NCBI RefSeq assembly: GCF_052115385.1
Contig: NZ_JBFRGP010000001.1
Coordinates: 62,001-126,000, forward strand
Reading direction: 5' to 3'
DNA: 64,000 nucleotides
Source of the DNA: Dyella_D sp052115385
Lineage (GTDB): Bacteria > Pseudomonadota > Gammaproteobacteria > Xanthomonadales > Rhodanobacteraceae
A model generated the notes under the pieces. The model saw nothing but the letters and a program-made list of their open reading frames with translations, did not search any database and was not told the origin of the DNA. A program made the position numbers and the translations under genes. Below are positions 24,993 to 33,525 of the stretch, piece after piece. Position 1 is the first letter of the stretch. Every line of letters begins with the position of its first letter.

Positions 24993-25789
24993 CAGGCCGT
25001 GCGATGCAGGATCAGTTCCAGCACCGCCTTGGTGCCGAAGAAGGCCAGCAGCAGCACACCCATGCCGACCAGGGTGAGGTTCACCGCGCGGCGGCCGCGC
25101 CAGCCGTAGCGCCAGCGCCCGAACAACAAGGCGCCGAACACCAGCCAGGCGATGATCGACAACACCGTCTTGTGGATCAGGTGCTGGCCGAACAGGTCGC
25201 CGACGAACAGCGCGCCGGTCAGCAAGGTGAAGGTGAGCAGCACGAAGCCGGCGCCGATCAGGCGGAACAGCAGCGACTCGGTCAAGGTCAGCGGCGGCAG
25301 CGCGCGCAGCCAGGGGCCGAAGTGGCGATGGCGCAGCGCGCGTTCCTGCACCGCCAGCAGGATCGCCAGCACCGCGGCGATCGACAGCACGCTGAAGGCG
25401 AGCAGGGCCACCGTCACGTGCAGCTTGATCTGCCAGCCCATCGCCAGCGGCAGGGTGGCGGGGGCCATGAAGCTGTCCGCCGCCAGCAGCAGGGCGCTGA
25501 GCGGGAACACGATCACGCCCAGCGCGGCGACCGGCCGGGTCAGGTTGACCATCAGGGTGAGCGCGGACACCACGCAGGCCACCAGCGACAGCGCCGCGAA
25601 GAAGTGCAGGTCCAGCGCGCCGCGATGCACGCCGAGCAGGATGCCCGCGTGGATCAGCACGGCCGCCCCGCCCAGGCCCAGCGCCGATTTGTTCAGCGGC
25701 TGCCCGCCGCCCAGCAGCGGCCGGGCGAGCCCGCCGGCAGCGGCGAGGTAGAGCACGATGGCGAGCACGGAGAGCAGTTGGATAGCCAT
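24992..25789 (-). CDS. ypjD: CcsA-like inner-membrane protein YpjD
   Basis: A 265-residue protein with about eight hydrophobic helices. It belongs to the cytochrome c assembly (CcsA/CcmC) superfamily: GWQIKLHVTVALLAFSVLSIAA and GQHLIHKTVLSIIAWLVF hold the histidines usual in these haem-handling proteins. In E. coli and Pseudomonas, ypjD is likewise divergent from ffh, as here (the ffh start is 95 bases away), which supports the name. The role is unclear; in Salmonella this family member was linked to magnesium/cobalt efflux (CorE). The start at 25789 is the last ATG before the divergent gap. Confidence 0.85.
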   Translation of the reverse strand: MAIQLLSVLAIVLYLAAAGGLARPLLGGGQPLNKSALGLGGAAVLIHAGILLGVHRGALDLHFFAALSLVACVVSALTLMVNLTRPVAALGVIVFPLSALLLAADSFMAPATLPLAMGWQIKLHVTVALLAFSVLSIAAVLAILLAVQERALRHRHFGPWLRALPPLTLTESLLFRLIGAGFVLLTFTLLTGALFVGDLFGQHLIHKTVLSIIAWLVFGALLFGRWRYGWRGRRAVNLTLVGMGVLLLAFFGTKAVLELILHRTA

Positions 25790-25883
25790 GACCGACGAGT
25801 GTCGCATACGGTCCCGGGACAGGTGAATGCGGCCCAGGCGCACTCCGCTATACTTGTCCACTTTCCCCCTGCCGTACTCCGCC

Positions 25884-27263
25884 ATGTTCGAGTCGCTCAG
25901 CCAACGCCTGTCCGCCACCGTCAACCGCCTGCGCGGCCGCGGCCGCCTGACCGAGGAGAACATCCGCGAGGCCCTGCGCGAAGTGCGCATCGCCCTGCTG
26001 GAGGCCGACGTGGCCCTGCCGGTGGTGCAGGCGCTGATCGAGCGCGTGAAGGTGCGCGCGGTCGGCCAGGACGTGCTCAAGAGCCTCAGCCCCGGCCAGG
26101 CCCTGGTGAAGGTGGTCAGCGACGAGCTGACCGCGGTGATGGGCACCGTCAACACCGAACTGAACCTGGCGCAGCAGCCGCCGGCGGTGGTGCTGATGGC
26201 CGGCCTGCAGGGCGCGGGCAAGACCACCACGGTGGCCAAGCTGGCGCGCTTCCTGACCGAGCGCAAGAAAAAGAAGGTGATGGTGGTGAGCTGCGACGTG
26301 TACCGTCCGGCCGCCATCGAGCAGCTGCGCACGCTGGCCGAGCAGGTCGGGGTGAAGTTCTTCCCGTCCGAGGCCGGCCAGAACCCGGTCGACATCGCGA
26401 AGAACGCGATCGCCGCGGCGCGCCGCGAAGTGGTCGACGTGCTGCTGGTCGACACCGCCGGCCGCCTGCACGTGGACGAGGCCATGATGGCCGAGATCAA
26501 GGCGCTGCACGCCGCGATCACTCCGGTCGAAACCCTGTTCGTGGTCGACTCGATGACCGGCCAGGACGCGGCCAACACCGCCAAGGCCTTCGCCGAGGCA
26601 CTGCCGCTGACCGGCGTGGTGCTGACCAAGACTGATGGCGACGCCCGTGGCGGCGCCGCGCTGTCGGTGCGCTACGTCACCGGCCGCCCGATCAAGTTCC
26701 TCGGCGCCGGCGAGAAGACCGACGCGCTGGAGCCGTTCCATCCGGACCGCGTGGCCCAGCGCATCCTCGGCATGGGCGACGTGCTGTCGCTGGTGGAGGA
26801 AGTCGAGCGCAAGGTCGACCACGAGAAAGCCCAGAAGCTGGCCGAGAAGGTCATCAAGGGCAAGCGCTTCGATCTCAACGACATGCGCGACCAGCTCGAG
26901 CAGATGTCCAACATGGGCGGCCTGGCTGGCCTGATGGACAAGCTGCCCGGCGTAGCCAACCTGCCGGACAACGTGAAGTCCAAGGTCAACGACGGCGAGA
27001 TGAAGCGCATGGTGGCCATCATCAATTCGATGACCAAGAAAGAGCGTCGCCACCCCGATCTGCTGAACGGTTCGCGCCGTGCCCGCGTGGCGCGCGGCTC
27101 GGGCACCCAGCCGGCCGACGTCAACCGCCTGCTCAAGCAGTACATGCAGATGGAGAAGATGATGTCCAAGCTCTCCAAGGGCGGCTCGAAGGGCCTGCTG
27201 CGCCAGATGCGCGGCGCCATGAAGGGCATGGGCGGCATGGGTGGCCTGCCGCCGATGCGCTGA
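25884..27263 (+). CDS. ffh: Signal recognition particle protein Ffh
   Basis: A 459-residue SRP54 GTPase. The N domain is LTEENIREALREVRIALLEADVALPVV. The G domain has GLQGAGKTTTVAKLA, DTAGRLHVD and TKTDGDARGGAAL. A Met-rich M domain ends MRGAMKGMGGMGGLPPMR. It binds signal sequences with 4.5S RNA and targets ribosomes to the membrane. The start at 25884 gives the usual MFESLSQRLSATVNRLRG. The 4.5S RNA gene is not seen nearby. It is followed by a terminator. Confidence 0.97.
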   Translation: MFESLSQRLSATVNRLRGRGRLTEENIREALREVRIALLEADVALPVVQALIERVKVRAVGQDVLKSLSPGQALVKVVSDELTAVMGTVNTELNLAQQPPAVVLMAGLQGAGKTTTVAKLARFLTERKKKKVMVVSCDVYRPAAIEQLRTLAEQVGVKFFPSEAGQNPVDIAKNAIAAARREVVDVLLVDTAGRLHVDEAMMAEIKALHAAITPVETLFVVDSMTGQDAANTAKAFAEALPLTGVVLTKTDGDARGGAALSVRYVTGRPIKFLGAGEKTDALEPFHPDRVAQRILGMGDVLSLVEEVERKVDHEKAQKLAEKVIKGKRFDLNDMRDQLEQMSNMGGLAGLMDKLPGVANLPDNVKSKVNDGEMKRMVAIINSMTKKERRHPDLLNGSRRARVARGSGTQPADVNRLLKQYMQMEKMMSKLSKGGSKGLLRQMRGAMKGMGGMGGLPPMR

Positions 27264-27283
27264 AGATCGTCCGGCAGCGGGGT

Positions 27284-27308
27284 AGCGGGCCGTTTTTCGC
27301 CCGCTTTT
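27284..27308 (+). terminator. Terminator after ffh
   Basis: AGCGGGC (27284-27290) and GCCCGCT (27299-27305) form a 7-bp stem with an eight-base loop, followed by TTTT. It separates ffh from the rpsP operon. Confidence 0.65.
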
Positions 27309-27342
27309 AACGCTGCCTATTCCCTTTTTTACATTCCTTCCC

Positions 27343-27348
27343 TAAAAT
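27343..27348 (+). promoter_or_regulatory. -10 box of the rpsP-rimM-trmD-rplS operon
   Basis: TAAAAT follows an AT-rich stretch (CCTATTCCCTTTTTTACATTCC is the upstream context, split by spacer). It lies 68 bases before the rpsP start and just after the ffh terminator. The -35 is poorly conserved. Confidence 0.45.
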
Positions 27349-27415
27349 GCCGCGTTTACCGCGCCCGTGCTCGGGCGTGCTGCCGGTGCGACCGGCACCT
27401 CTGGAGCTTTTACTT

Positions 27416-27670
27416 ATGGTCAAGATTCGTCTTTCGCGCGGCGGCGCCAAGGGCCGTCCGTTCTACCACGTCATCGTTACCGACTCGCGCAGCGCGCGTG
27501 ACGGCCGCAACATCGAGAACGTGGGCTTCTACAACCCGGTTGCCGCGGGCAAGGACAAGCGCCTTGAGCTGAACGTCGTGCGCATCCAGGAATGGGTGTC
27601 CAAGGGCGCCCAGCTGAGCGACAAGGTCGCCGCCCTGGTGAAGGAAGCCGGCAAGCTGCAGGCTGCCTGA
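27416..27670 (+). CDS. rpsP: 30S ribosomal protein S16
   Basis: An 84-residue S16: MVKIRLSRGGAKGRPFYHVIVTD and RNIENVGFYNPVA are the family signature, with RIQEWVSKGAQLSDKV following. It assembles early in the 30S body. It opens the classical rpsP-rimM-trmD-rplS operon. The ATG at 27416 follows TGGAGC, and rimM starts two bases after its stop. Confidence 0.97.
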   Translation: MVKIRLSRGGAKGRPFYHVIVTDSRSARDGRNIENVGFYNPVAAGKDKRLELNVVRIQEWVSKGAQLSDKVAALVKEAGKLQAA

Positions 27671-27672
27671 GC

Positions 27673-28188
27673 GTGACCGCAGCCGGCCGGCGCGTCCTGG
27701 TGGGACGCATCGTCGGGCTGTACGGAGTGCAGGGCTGGCTCAAGATCGAATCCTGGACCGAGCCCCGCATCCAGATCTTCCGCTACCAGCCCTGGCTGCT
27801 CCTCACGGCGCCGGGCGAGGTAAAGGAACTGCAGGGTGTCAAAGGACGTCCGCAGGGCAAGGGCCTGGTGGCCTATTTTCCCGGCATCGACGACCGCGAC
27901 GCGGCGACAGCGCTCATCGGGCAGGACATCTACGTCCCCCGCGAGCAGCTGCCACCTCCCGGCAAGGACGAGTATTACTGGGTCGATCTCGAGGGTCTCG
28001 AGGTCGTCACCACGGAGAACGTGGTCCTGGGACGGGTGGCTCACCTGTTCGCCACCGGGGCCAATGACGTCGTGGTAGTGAGGGACGGCGAGCGCGAGCG
28101 GCTGATTCCCTTCATCCAGGGCTCTTATGTGCGTTCGGTGGACCTGTCCGGCGGACGCATGGTGGTGGACTGGGATCCTGAATTCTGA
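27673..28188 (+). CDS. rimM: Ribosome maturation factor RimM
   Basis: A 171-residue RimM, with VGRIVGLYGVQGWLKIESWTEP at the N-terminus and a PRC-barrel C-terminal half (YYWVDLEGLEVVTTENVVLGRVAHLFATGANDV). It binds S19 and helps 16S processing. The start is GTG at 27673, the only start near the conserved N-terminus and two bases after the rpsP stop. Confidence 0.95.
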   Translation: MTAAGRRVLVGRIVGLYGVQGWLKIESWTEPRIQIFRYQPWLLLTAPGEVKELQGVKGRPQGKGLVAYFPGIDDRDAATALIGQDIYVPREQLPPPGKDEYYWVDLEGLEVVTTENVVLGRVAHLFATGANDVVVVRDGERERLIPFIQGSYVRSVDLSGGRMVVDWDPEF

Positions 28189-28221
28189 CGGCGGTTGCGC
28201 CGCAGCTGGAGTTTGAGGGTC

Positions 28222-29001
28222 ATGCGCTTCGACGTCGTCACGCTGTTTCCCGACTTCGTGCGCCAGTGCGCCGCCGTCGGTGTCGTCGGGCGCGCCCAGC
28301 AGCGCGAGCTGCTCCAGGTGGAAACCTGGAACCCGCGCGACTACGCCACCGATAATTACCGCACCGTGGACGGCCGCACCTGTGGCGGCGGACCCGGGAT
28401 GGTGATGCTGATCGATCCTCTGCGCGCGGCCCTCCAGGCCCTGCGCGAGGCCGCACCGGAGCCGGTGCACGTGATTTACCTCAGCCCGCAAGGTGCGCGG
28501 CTGACGCAAGGCAGGGTGGAAGCGCTGGCGAAGCTGCCGCGGATCGCCCTGCTCTGCGGACGTTACGAAGGTGTGGATGAGCGTCTGCTGGCGCACGAGG
28601 TCGACGAAGAGCTCTCTATCGGCGATTATGTGCTGTCAGGTGGCGAGCTGGGCGCGGCGGTGATCATCGATGCCGTCGGCCGCTTGCAGGATGGGGCGCT
28701 CAACGACGCGCAGTCGGCGCAGCAGGATTCGTTCTCGGACGGATTGCTGGATTGCCCGCACTACGCGAAACCGGTGCGCCACGCACTGGGTGACGTGCCG
28801 GAGGTACTGTTGTCCGGCGACCACGCGGCGATCCGCCGCTGGCGCCTGAAGCAGGCCCTGGGACGGACCTGGCTGCGGCGTCCAGATCTCCTGGTACAAC
28901 GCGCGCTGGATAAAGAATCCCGGGCGTTGTTGGAAGAATTCCGTCGCGAACACGCTCGACATGAGCTCACGCGGCAAGCTAACGATGCGGCCGAGCAGTA
29001 A
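28222..29001 (+). CDS. trmD: tRNA (guanine-N1-)-methyltransferase TrmD
   Basis: A 259-residue SPOUT methyltransferase with MRFDVVTLFPDFV at the start, TCGGGPGMVM, and the knot motifs LLCGRYEGVDERL and SIGDYVLSGGELGA. It methylates G37 of tRNAs that read CNN codons, using S-adenosylmethionine, and prevents +1 frameshifts. It sits between rimM and rplS in the conserved order; GTTTGAGGGT precedes the start. Confidence 0.97.
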   Translation: MRFDVVTLFPDFVRQCAAVGVVGRAQQRELLQVETWNPRDYATDNYRTVDGRTCGGGPGMVMLIDPLRAALQALREAAPEPVHVIYLSPQGARLTQGRVEALAKLPRIALLCGRYEGVDERLLAHEVDEELSIGDYVLSGGELGAAVIIDAVGRLQDGALNDAQSAQQDSFSDGLLDCPHYAKPVRHALGDVPEVLLSGDHAAIRRWRLKQALGRTWLRRPDLLVQRALDKESRALLEEFRREHARHELTRQANDAAEQ

Positions 29002-29032
29002 CCGCAGCCATTGAAATCAGATAGGTGTTGCC

Positions 29033-29419
29033 ATGAACAAGATCATCGAACAGTTCGAAGCCGAGCAGATCACCCGCCAGCTGCCGGAGTTCGGCCCTGG
29101 TGACACCGTGGTCGTCAACGTCAAGGTGAAGGAAGGCAATCGCGAGCGCGTGCAGGCTTTCGAAGGCGTGGTCATCGCCAAGCGCAGCCGTGGCCTGAAC
29201 TCCGCCTTCACCGTGCGCAAGATCTCGCACGGCACCGGCGTGGAGCGCGTGTTCCAGTCGCACAGCGCGGCCATCGAGTCAGTGCAGGTGAAGCGCAAGG
29301 GCAAGGTCCGCGGCGCGAAGCTGTATTACCTGCGCGGCCTGGAAGGCAAGGCTGCCCGCATCAAGGAAGACGTCGCCGCCGCCGCCAAGGCGAAGGCTGC
29401 CGCCGCTGCCGCCAAGTAA
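29033..29419 (+). CDS. rplS: 50S ribosomal protein L19
   Basis: A 128-residue L19 with EFGPGDTVVVNVKVKEGNRERVQAFEGVV and GVERVFQSHSAAIESVQVKRKGKVR. The last 20 residues are an Ala/Lys tail (AAAAKAKAAAAAAK), longer than in E. coli (115 residues). It lies at the 30S-50S interface. It is the last gene of the operon, with a terminator 40 bases later. Confidence 0.96.
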   Translation: MNKIIEQFEAEQITRQLPEFGPGDTVVVNVKVKEGNRERVQAFEGVVIAKRSRGLNSAFTVRKISHGTGVERVFQSHSAAIESVQVKRKGKVRGAKLYYLRGLEGKAARIKEDVAAAAKAKAAAAAAK

Positions 29420-29461
29420 TCCGGCCGCCGCTTCCGCTGCACGAAAGCGCATGACGAAAAA

Positions 29462-29492
29462 CCCGCGGATGCCTGGCATCCGCGGGTTTTTT
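29462..29492 (+). terminator. Terminator after rplS
   Basis: CCCGCGGATGC (29462-29472) and GCATCCGCGGG (29476-29486) form a perfect 11-bp stem with a three-base loop, followed by TTTTTT. The AAAA before the stem would let it also act on the minus strand. A second hairpin without a T-run follows at 29527-29549 (GGCGCCCGC/GCGGGCGCC). Confidence 0.92.
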
Positions 29493-29560
29493 CATGCCTG
29501 AATCCTGCTGCCGGTTCGATACCGGCGGCGCCCGCAAGCAGCGGGCGCCGGCCATTCCGC

Positions 29561-31612
29561 TTACGGCGTGATCGCCAGCCGCTGCGGCTCCTGCAGGAAG
29601 TTGCCCTGCACGAAGTCCACGCCGCAGGCGAACAGCAGCGAGGTGCTGGCCGCGTCTTCCACCCATTCGGCGATGGTCAGGCGGTTGATCTCGCGCGCCT
29701 GGCGGCACAGCTCGGCCACCTTCTTCTGGCTGTCCGGCTGCTGCGGCAGGTTGGCCATGTAGCTGCGGTCGATCTTCACGTAGTCCGCGTCGATATGGTT
29801 GAGCAGCTGGAACGAGTTGAGGCCCGAGCCGAACTGCTCCAGCGCGAACTGGCCGCCCAGCTGCTTCCACGCCCGCACGAACACCTGCGCGGGACGCATC
29901 GAGGTGACCACCTTGCTCTCGGTCATCTCCAGCACGATCTTGCCGTGCTTCAGGCTGGCCTGCTTCAGGCGCGCGGACAGCCACGGAATCAACTGATCGT
30001 CATGCAGCGAACCGGCGGTGAGCTTGACGAAGAAGGTGGTCGGCGAAGCCAGCCGCTCGCGTGAGCTCAGCGCCTGGATCGCCTGGTTCAGCACCCAGCG
30101 GTCGATCGCGGGGGTGAGGTTGTACTTCTCGGCGATCGGCATGAAGAAGCCGGGCAGCACCTCGCCCTGCGGGCCGTTGAGGCGCAGCAGGATCTCGGAG
30201 AACTCGCCCTCGGCATCCTGCAGGCTGATGATGTGCTGGTGGTACAGCACGAATTCGTCCTGGCTCATCGCCTGCTTGAGCTGGCCCAGCCAGTAGCGCT
30301 CGCGCTCGGCGTCGGCCTTCTCGCGCGCCGCCGGGTCGTGCAGGTCGTAGCGGCTGCCGCCCAGGCTCTGCGCATTGCGCAGCGACTGCCCGGCCTGCTC
30401 CAGCAGCAATTCGGTATTGGCGTTCTTCTCGCCCAGCAGGCTGCCGCCGATGCTGGTGGTGACGGTGAGCGAGCGCGAGCCGACGTCGAAGATCTCGCTG
30501 GCCACCGCCTGCTGCAGGCTGGCGATCCATTCCTTGATGCCGTCGTCGTTGCGCGAATGCAGGATCACGCCGATGGTGTGCTCGGCGAGCACGCCGGCGG
30601 TGTCCTCCAGGCCGAGCAAGGCGTTGATGCGGGCGGCGAACGCCGCCAGCAGCTCGTCCGCCTTGCCCAGGCCGATGCCGGACACGATCGCCTGCCAGTT
30701 GTCCGGCTCGATCAGCAGCAGCGATTGGCCCTTGGTGCCTTCGGTGGCCGCGGCCACCGCCTGGTCGACGCATTCGAGCATGCGTGCGCGGTTGAACAGC
30801 CCGGTGACCTGATCGCGCTGCAGCTGTTCGAGCACCGACGGGTCCACCTGCTGGCGGCGGAACACGATCTGCACGCAGGGTTCGCTCTCGAAGGTGGCAT
30901 GCGCGAATTCGACCATGGCCTTGAAGCTGCTGGCATCGGCGCGGCGCGCCTGCAGCTCCATCGGCGACGACGGCTTCTCGCCGCGCGAGAGGCTCTTCAG
31001 CGTGGCCTTGAAATCCTCGGCATGGTTCGAGCCGATCATGTCCAGCACGGGCAGGCCGAGCAGGTCGTCGAATTCGGCGTAGCCGAAGGTGTCCAGATAG
31101 GCCTGGTTGGCGCGTACGTGCATGCCTTCGTGCACGTAGGCGATGGCGTCGGTGGAGGAGTCCAGCAGTGCGTCGCAGCGGCGCTCGGATTCGCGCAGCG
31201 CGGTTTCCAGGCGACGCACCTGGCGGCGCGTATTGAGCGACTCGAACTCGCGCTGCACCACCGCCAGCAGCTGCTTGGGCTGCGGCCGCAGCGCGATCGC
31301 GCGCACGCCGTTGACGAAGAAGTCCGACACGATGGTGTTGTCCACCTGCGGCACCACCGCGATCACCGAGAGATCGCGCCCGTTGGCGTCGAGCTGGTGC
31401 AGCAGGTCGGCCAGCGCGACCGTGCCGATGGACGGATCGTAGAGCACCACGTCGGGCCCCAGTTCCTCCAGCGCCGCCTGCACCTGCTCGGCGTTGGTGG
31501 CGCGGGCCGGGCGCACGGCGATGCCGTTGTTGCGCAGCAGGCTGACGATCTGTTCCGCGTCTTCGACCGATTTCTCGATGAAAAGAATCTTGATGACCAG
31601 GTCTGTCTTCAT
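29561..31612 (-). CDS. fimX: FimX-like degenerate GGDEF-EAL c-di-GMP receptor
   Basis: A 683-residue protein close in size and layout to FimX (691 in P. aeruginosa): a degenerate receiver domain (about 1-125), PAS (about 150-265), GGDEF-like (about 285-430) and EAL-like (about 440-683). The EAL triad reads EIL (473-475), and the DDFG loop reads EQFGSG, so phosphodiesterase activity is unlikely. The GGDEF site is also lost. KIDRSYM is retained. FimX binds c-di-GMP and controls type IV pilus assembly and twitching. The start at 31612 (MKTDLVIKILFIEKS) follows receiver-domain logic. No pil gene is adjacent. Confidence 0.85.
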   Translation of the reverse strand: MKTDLVIKILFIEKSVEDAEQIVSLLRNNGIAVRPARATNAEQVQAALEELGPDVVLYDPSIGTVALADLLHQLDANGRDLSVIAVVPQVDNTIVSDFFVNGVRAIALRPQPKQLLAVVQREFESLNTRRQVRRLETALRESERRCDALLDSSTDAIAYVHEGMHVRANQAYLDTFGYAEFDDLLGLPVLDMIGSNHAEDFKATLKSLSRGEKPSSPMELQARRADASSFKAMVEFAHATFESEPCVQIVFRRQQVDPSVLEQLQRDQVTGLFNRARMLECVDQAVAAATEGTKGQSLLLIEPDNWQAIVSGIGLGKADELLAAFAARINALLGLEDTAGVLAEHTIGVILHSRNDDGIKEWIASLQQAVASEIFDVGSRSLTVTTSIGGSLLGEKNANTELLLEQAGQSLRNAQSLGGSRYDLHDPAAREKADAERERYWLGQLKQAMSQDEFVLYHQHIISLQDAEGEFSEILLRLNGPQGEVLPGFFMPIAEKYNLTPAIDRWVLNQAIQALSSRERLASPTTFFVKLTAGSLHDDQLIPWLSARLKQASLKHGKIVLEMTESKVVTSMRPAQVFVRAWKQLGGQFALEQFGSGLNSFQLLNHIDADYVKIDRSYMANLPQQPDSQKKVAELCRQAREINRLTIAEWVEDAASTSLLFACGVDFVQGNFLQEPQRLAITP

Positions 31613-31753
31613 TGGCACGTTGTACGGTCCATGGGCGCCCGAGCTGTCGATGGGGCTGGCCGGCATGGCGCCGGCCGGCAGCGCTTGGTTTTAACGGATT
31701 CGTATGACATCCGCCAGCGAAAAAGTCCTAGGAGTGACGCGGCGCACTGAGTT

Positions 31754-32764
31754 TCAGACGGGTCGCTTGGAAGCATCTCCGCCGACCTCGCGCACCAGCT
31801 TCGGCACCAGGTACCCTGGCAGCCGGCGGCGCATCGCCTCGACCAGCGCCAGCGCGCGCACGTCGTCCACCTCGAAGTGCGCCGCGCCCTGCACGCGGTC
31901 CAGCTGGTGCAGGTAGTAGGGCAGGACCTCCGCGGCGAACAGGCGCTCCGACAGCTTCACCAGCGTATCGGCATCGTCATTGATCTGCTTTAGCAGCACC
32001 GACTGATTGAGCACCGTGGCGCCCGCCTCGCGCAGGCGGCGGCAGGCGGCATCCACGGCGGCATCGAATTCGTTGGCGTGGTTGGCGTGCAGCACCACCA
32101 CTTTCTGCAGCGGCAATGCGGCGAACCAGGCCAGGAAGGCCTCGTCGATGCGCTCCGGCAGCACCACCGGCAGGCGGGTGTGGATGCGCAGGCGCGTGAC
32201 CTGCGGGATGGCGGCCAGGCCGCGGCTGAGTTCTTCCAGCTTGGGCGTCGCCAGGGACAGCGGATCGCCGCCGGACAGGATCAGCTCCGTGATCGACGGG
32301 TCCTGGCGCAGATGCTCCAGCGCCTTGCGCCACTGCCCGGCCGCGGCCATCTCCTCGCCGTAGGGAAAGTGGCGGCGGAAGCAGTAGCGGCAGTTCACCG
32401 CGCAGCTGCCGCTGGCGATCAGCAGGGCACGCCCTTCGTACTTGTGCAGCAGGCCCGGCGCCTCGCGCGCGGCCAGGTCGCCCACCGGGTCGGCCAGATA
32501 GCCGGGCGCCTGCTCCAGCTCGGCCAGCTGCGGCAGCACCTGCAGCAGCAGCGGGTCGTTGGCATCGCCGGGCCGCATGCGCGCCGCGAAGCCGCGCGGG
32601 ACGCGCAGGGCAAACCCGGCATCGCCGGGCGGCAGGCGCCCGGCCAGGTGTTCCAGGCCGACCGTCCGCAGCAATTCGCTGGCATCGGTGATAGCCGCGC
32701 GCCACAGCTCGCGCCAGTCGGCAGCGGGCGGCAATAGGCGGGCGGCGGGGCTTGCGGTTATCAT
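31754..32764 (-). CDS. epmB: EF-P (R)-beta-lysylation radical SAM aminomutase EpmB
   Basis: A 336-residue lysine 2,3-aminomutase-family protein. The radical-SAM cluster motif is Cys121-x3-Cys125-x2-Cys128 in SCAVNCRYCFRRHFPY. ILSGGDPLSL and LNQSVLLKQIND are family blocks. EpmB converts alpha-lysine to beta-lysine for attachment to EF-P Lys34 by EpmA. It is divergent from efp across 84 bases, the standard gammaproteobacterial pairing, which separates it from catabolic KamA enzymes (also longer). The start at 32764 is the ATG nearest the divergent promoter region. Confidence 0.95.
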   Translation of the reverse strand: MITASPAARLLPPAADWRELWRAAITDASELLRTVGLEHLAGRLPPGDAGFALRVPRGFAARMRPGDANDPLLLQVLPQLAELEQAPGYLADPVGDLAAREAPGLLHKYEGRALLIASGSCAVNCRYCFRRHFPYGEEMAAAGQWRKALEHLRQDPSITELILSGGDPLSLATPKLEELSRGLAAIPQVTRLRIHTRLPVVLPERIDEAFLAWFAALPLQKVVVLHANHANEFDAAVDAACRRLREAGATVLNQSVLLKQINDDADTLVKLSERLFAAEVLPYYLHQLDRVQGAAHFEVDDVRALALVEAMRRRLPGYLVPKLVREVGGDASKRPV

Positions 32765-32848
32765 GGCGGGCCTTGGATCGGGCCTCGAGCCCGGACGATC
32801 CCCTATTGTAGCCGCCCCCGGCGGCGTCATCTCTGGAGCAGAAAGCGC

Positions 32849-33418
32849 ATGGCCACCGCCGGTCTGAACGACGTCAAGAAGGGTATGAAGATCCTTCACA
32901 ACAACGACCCGTGGGTCATCACCGATGCCGAGTTCATCAAGCCGGGCAAGGGGCAGGCGTTTACCCGCATCTTCATCCGCAACCTGAAGAACGGCCGCAC
33001 CAGCGAGCAGACCATGAAGTCCAGCGACAGCTTCGAGGTCGCCGACGTGGTCGACACCGACATGCAGTACCTGTACTCCGACGGCGAGTTCTGGCACTTC
33101 ATGCAGCAGGAAAGCTTCGAGCAGCACCAGGCCGCCAAGGCCGGCATGGGCGATGCCTCGAAGTGGCTGAAGGGCGAGGAAGAGTGCGTGGTCACCCTGT
33201 TCAACGGCGAGATCATCGCCGTGCAGCCGCCGAACTTCGTCGAGCTGAAGATCACCGAGACCGACCCGGGCCTGCGCGGCGACACCTCCGGCGGCGGCGG
33301 CAAGCCGGCCACGCTGGAAACCGGCGCCGTGGTGCGCGTGCCGCTGTTCGTCACCACCGACGAAATGATCAAGGTCGACACCCGCACGGGCGAATACGTC
33401 AGCCGCGTCGGTAAATAA
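32849..33418 (+). CDS. efp: Elongation factor P
   Basis: A 189-residue EF-P with the usual three beta domains. Lys34 sits in FIKPGKGQAF, the loop that receives beta-lysine. The C-terminal GAVVRVPLFVTTDEMIKVDTRTGEYVSR is the OB-fold signature. It relieves ribosome stalling at polyproline, relevant here since the DksA in this window has many Pro/Ala/Lys runs. The EpmB gene is divergent. A strong terminator follows. Confidence 0.97.
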   Translation: MATAGLNDVKKGMKILHNNDPWVITDAEFIKPGKGQAFTRIFIRNLKNGRTSEQTMKSSDSFEVADVVDTDMQYLYSDGEFWHFMQQESFEQHQAAKAGMGDASKWLKGEEECVVTLFNGEIIAVQPPNFVELKITETDPGLRGDTSGGGGKPATLETGAVVRVPLFVTTDEMIKVDTRTGEYVSRVGK

Positions 33419-33438
33419 TCGCGGCGGCGACATCGAAC

Positions 33439-33473
33439 GGCACGGCAGCCTCACGGACGCCGTGCCTTTTTTT
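33439..33473 (+). terminator. Terminator after efp
   Basis: GGCACGGC (33439-33446) and GCCGTGCC (33459-33466) pair perfectly, followed by seven T. Confidence 0.88.
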
Positions 33474-33494
33474 ATAGATAATTTTTTATAGATA
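33468..33494. repeat. 13-bp AT-rich direct repeat
   Basis: TTTTTTATAGATA occurs at 33468-33480 and again at 33482-33494. The first copy includes the efp terminator T-tract. The pair lies 32 bases before the mtaD start, so it may form its promoter or a regulator site. Confidence 0.65.
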
Positions 33495-33525
33495 TTTTCT
33501 GCAACCGATTTCGGCGAGGTAGCGC

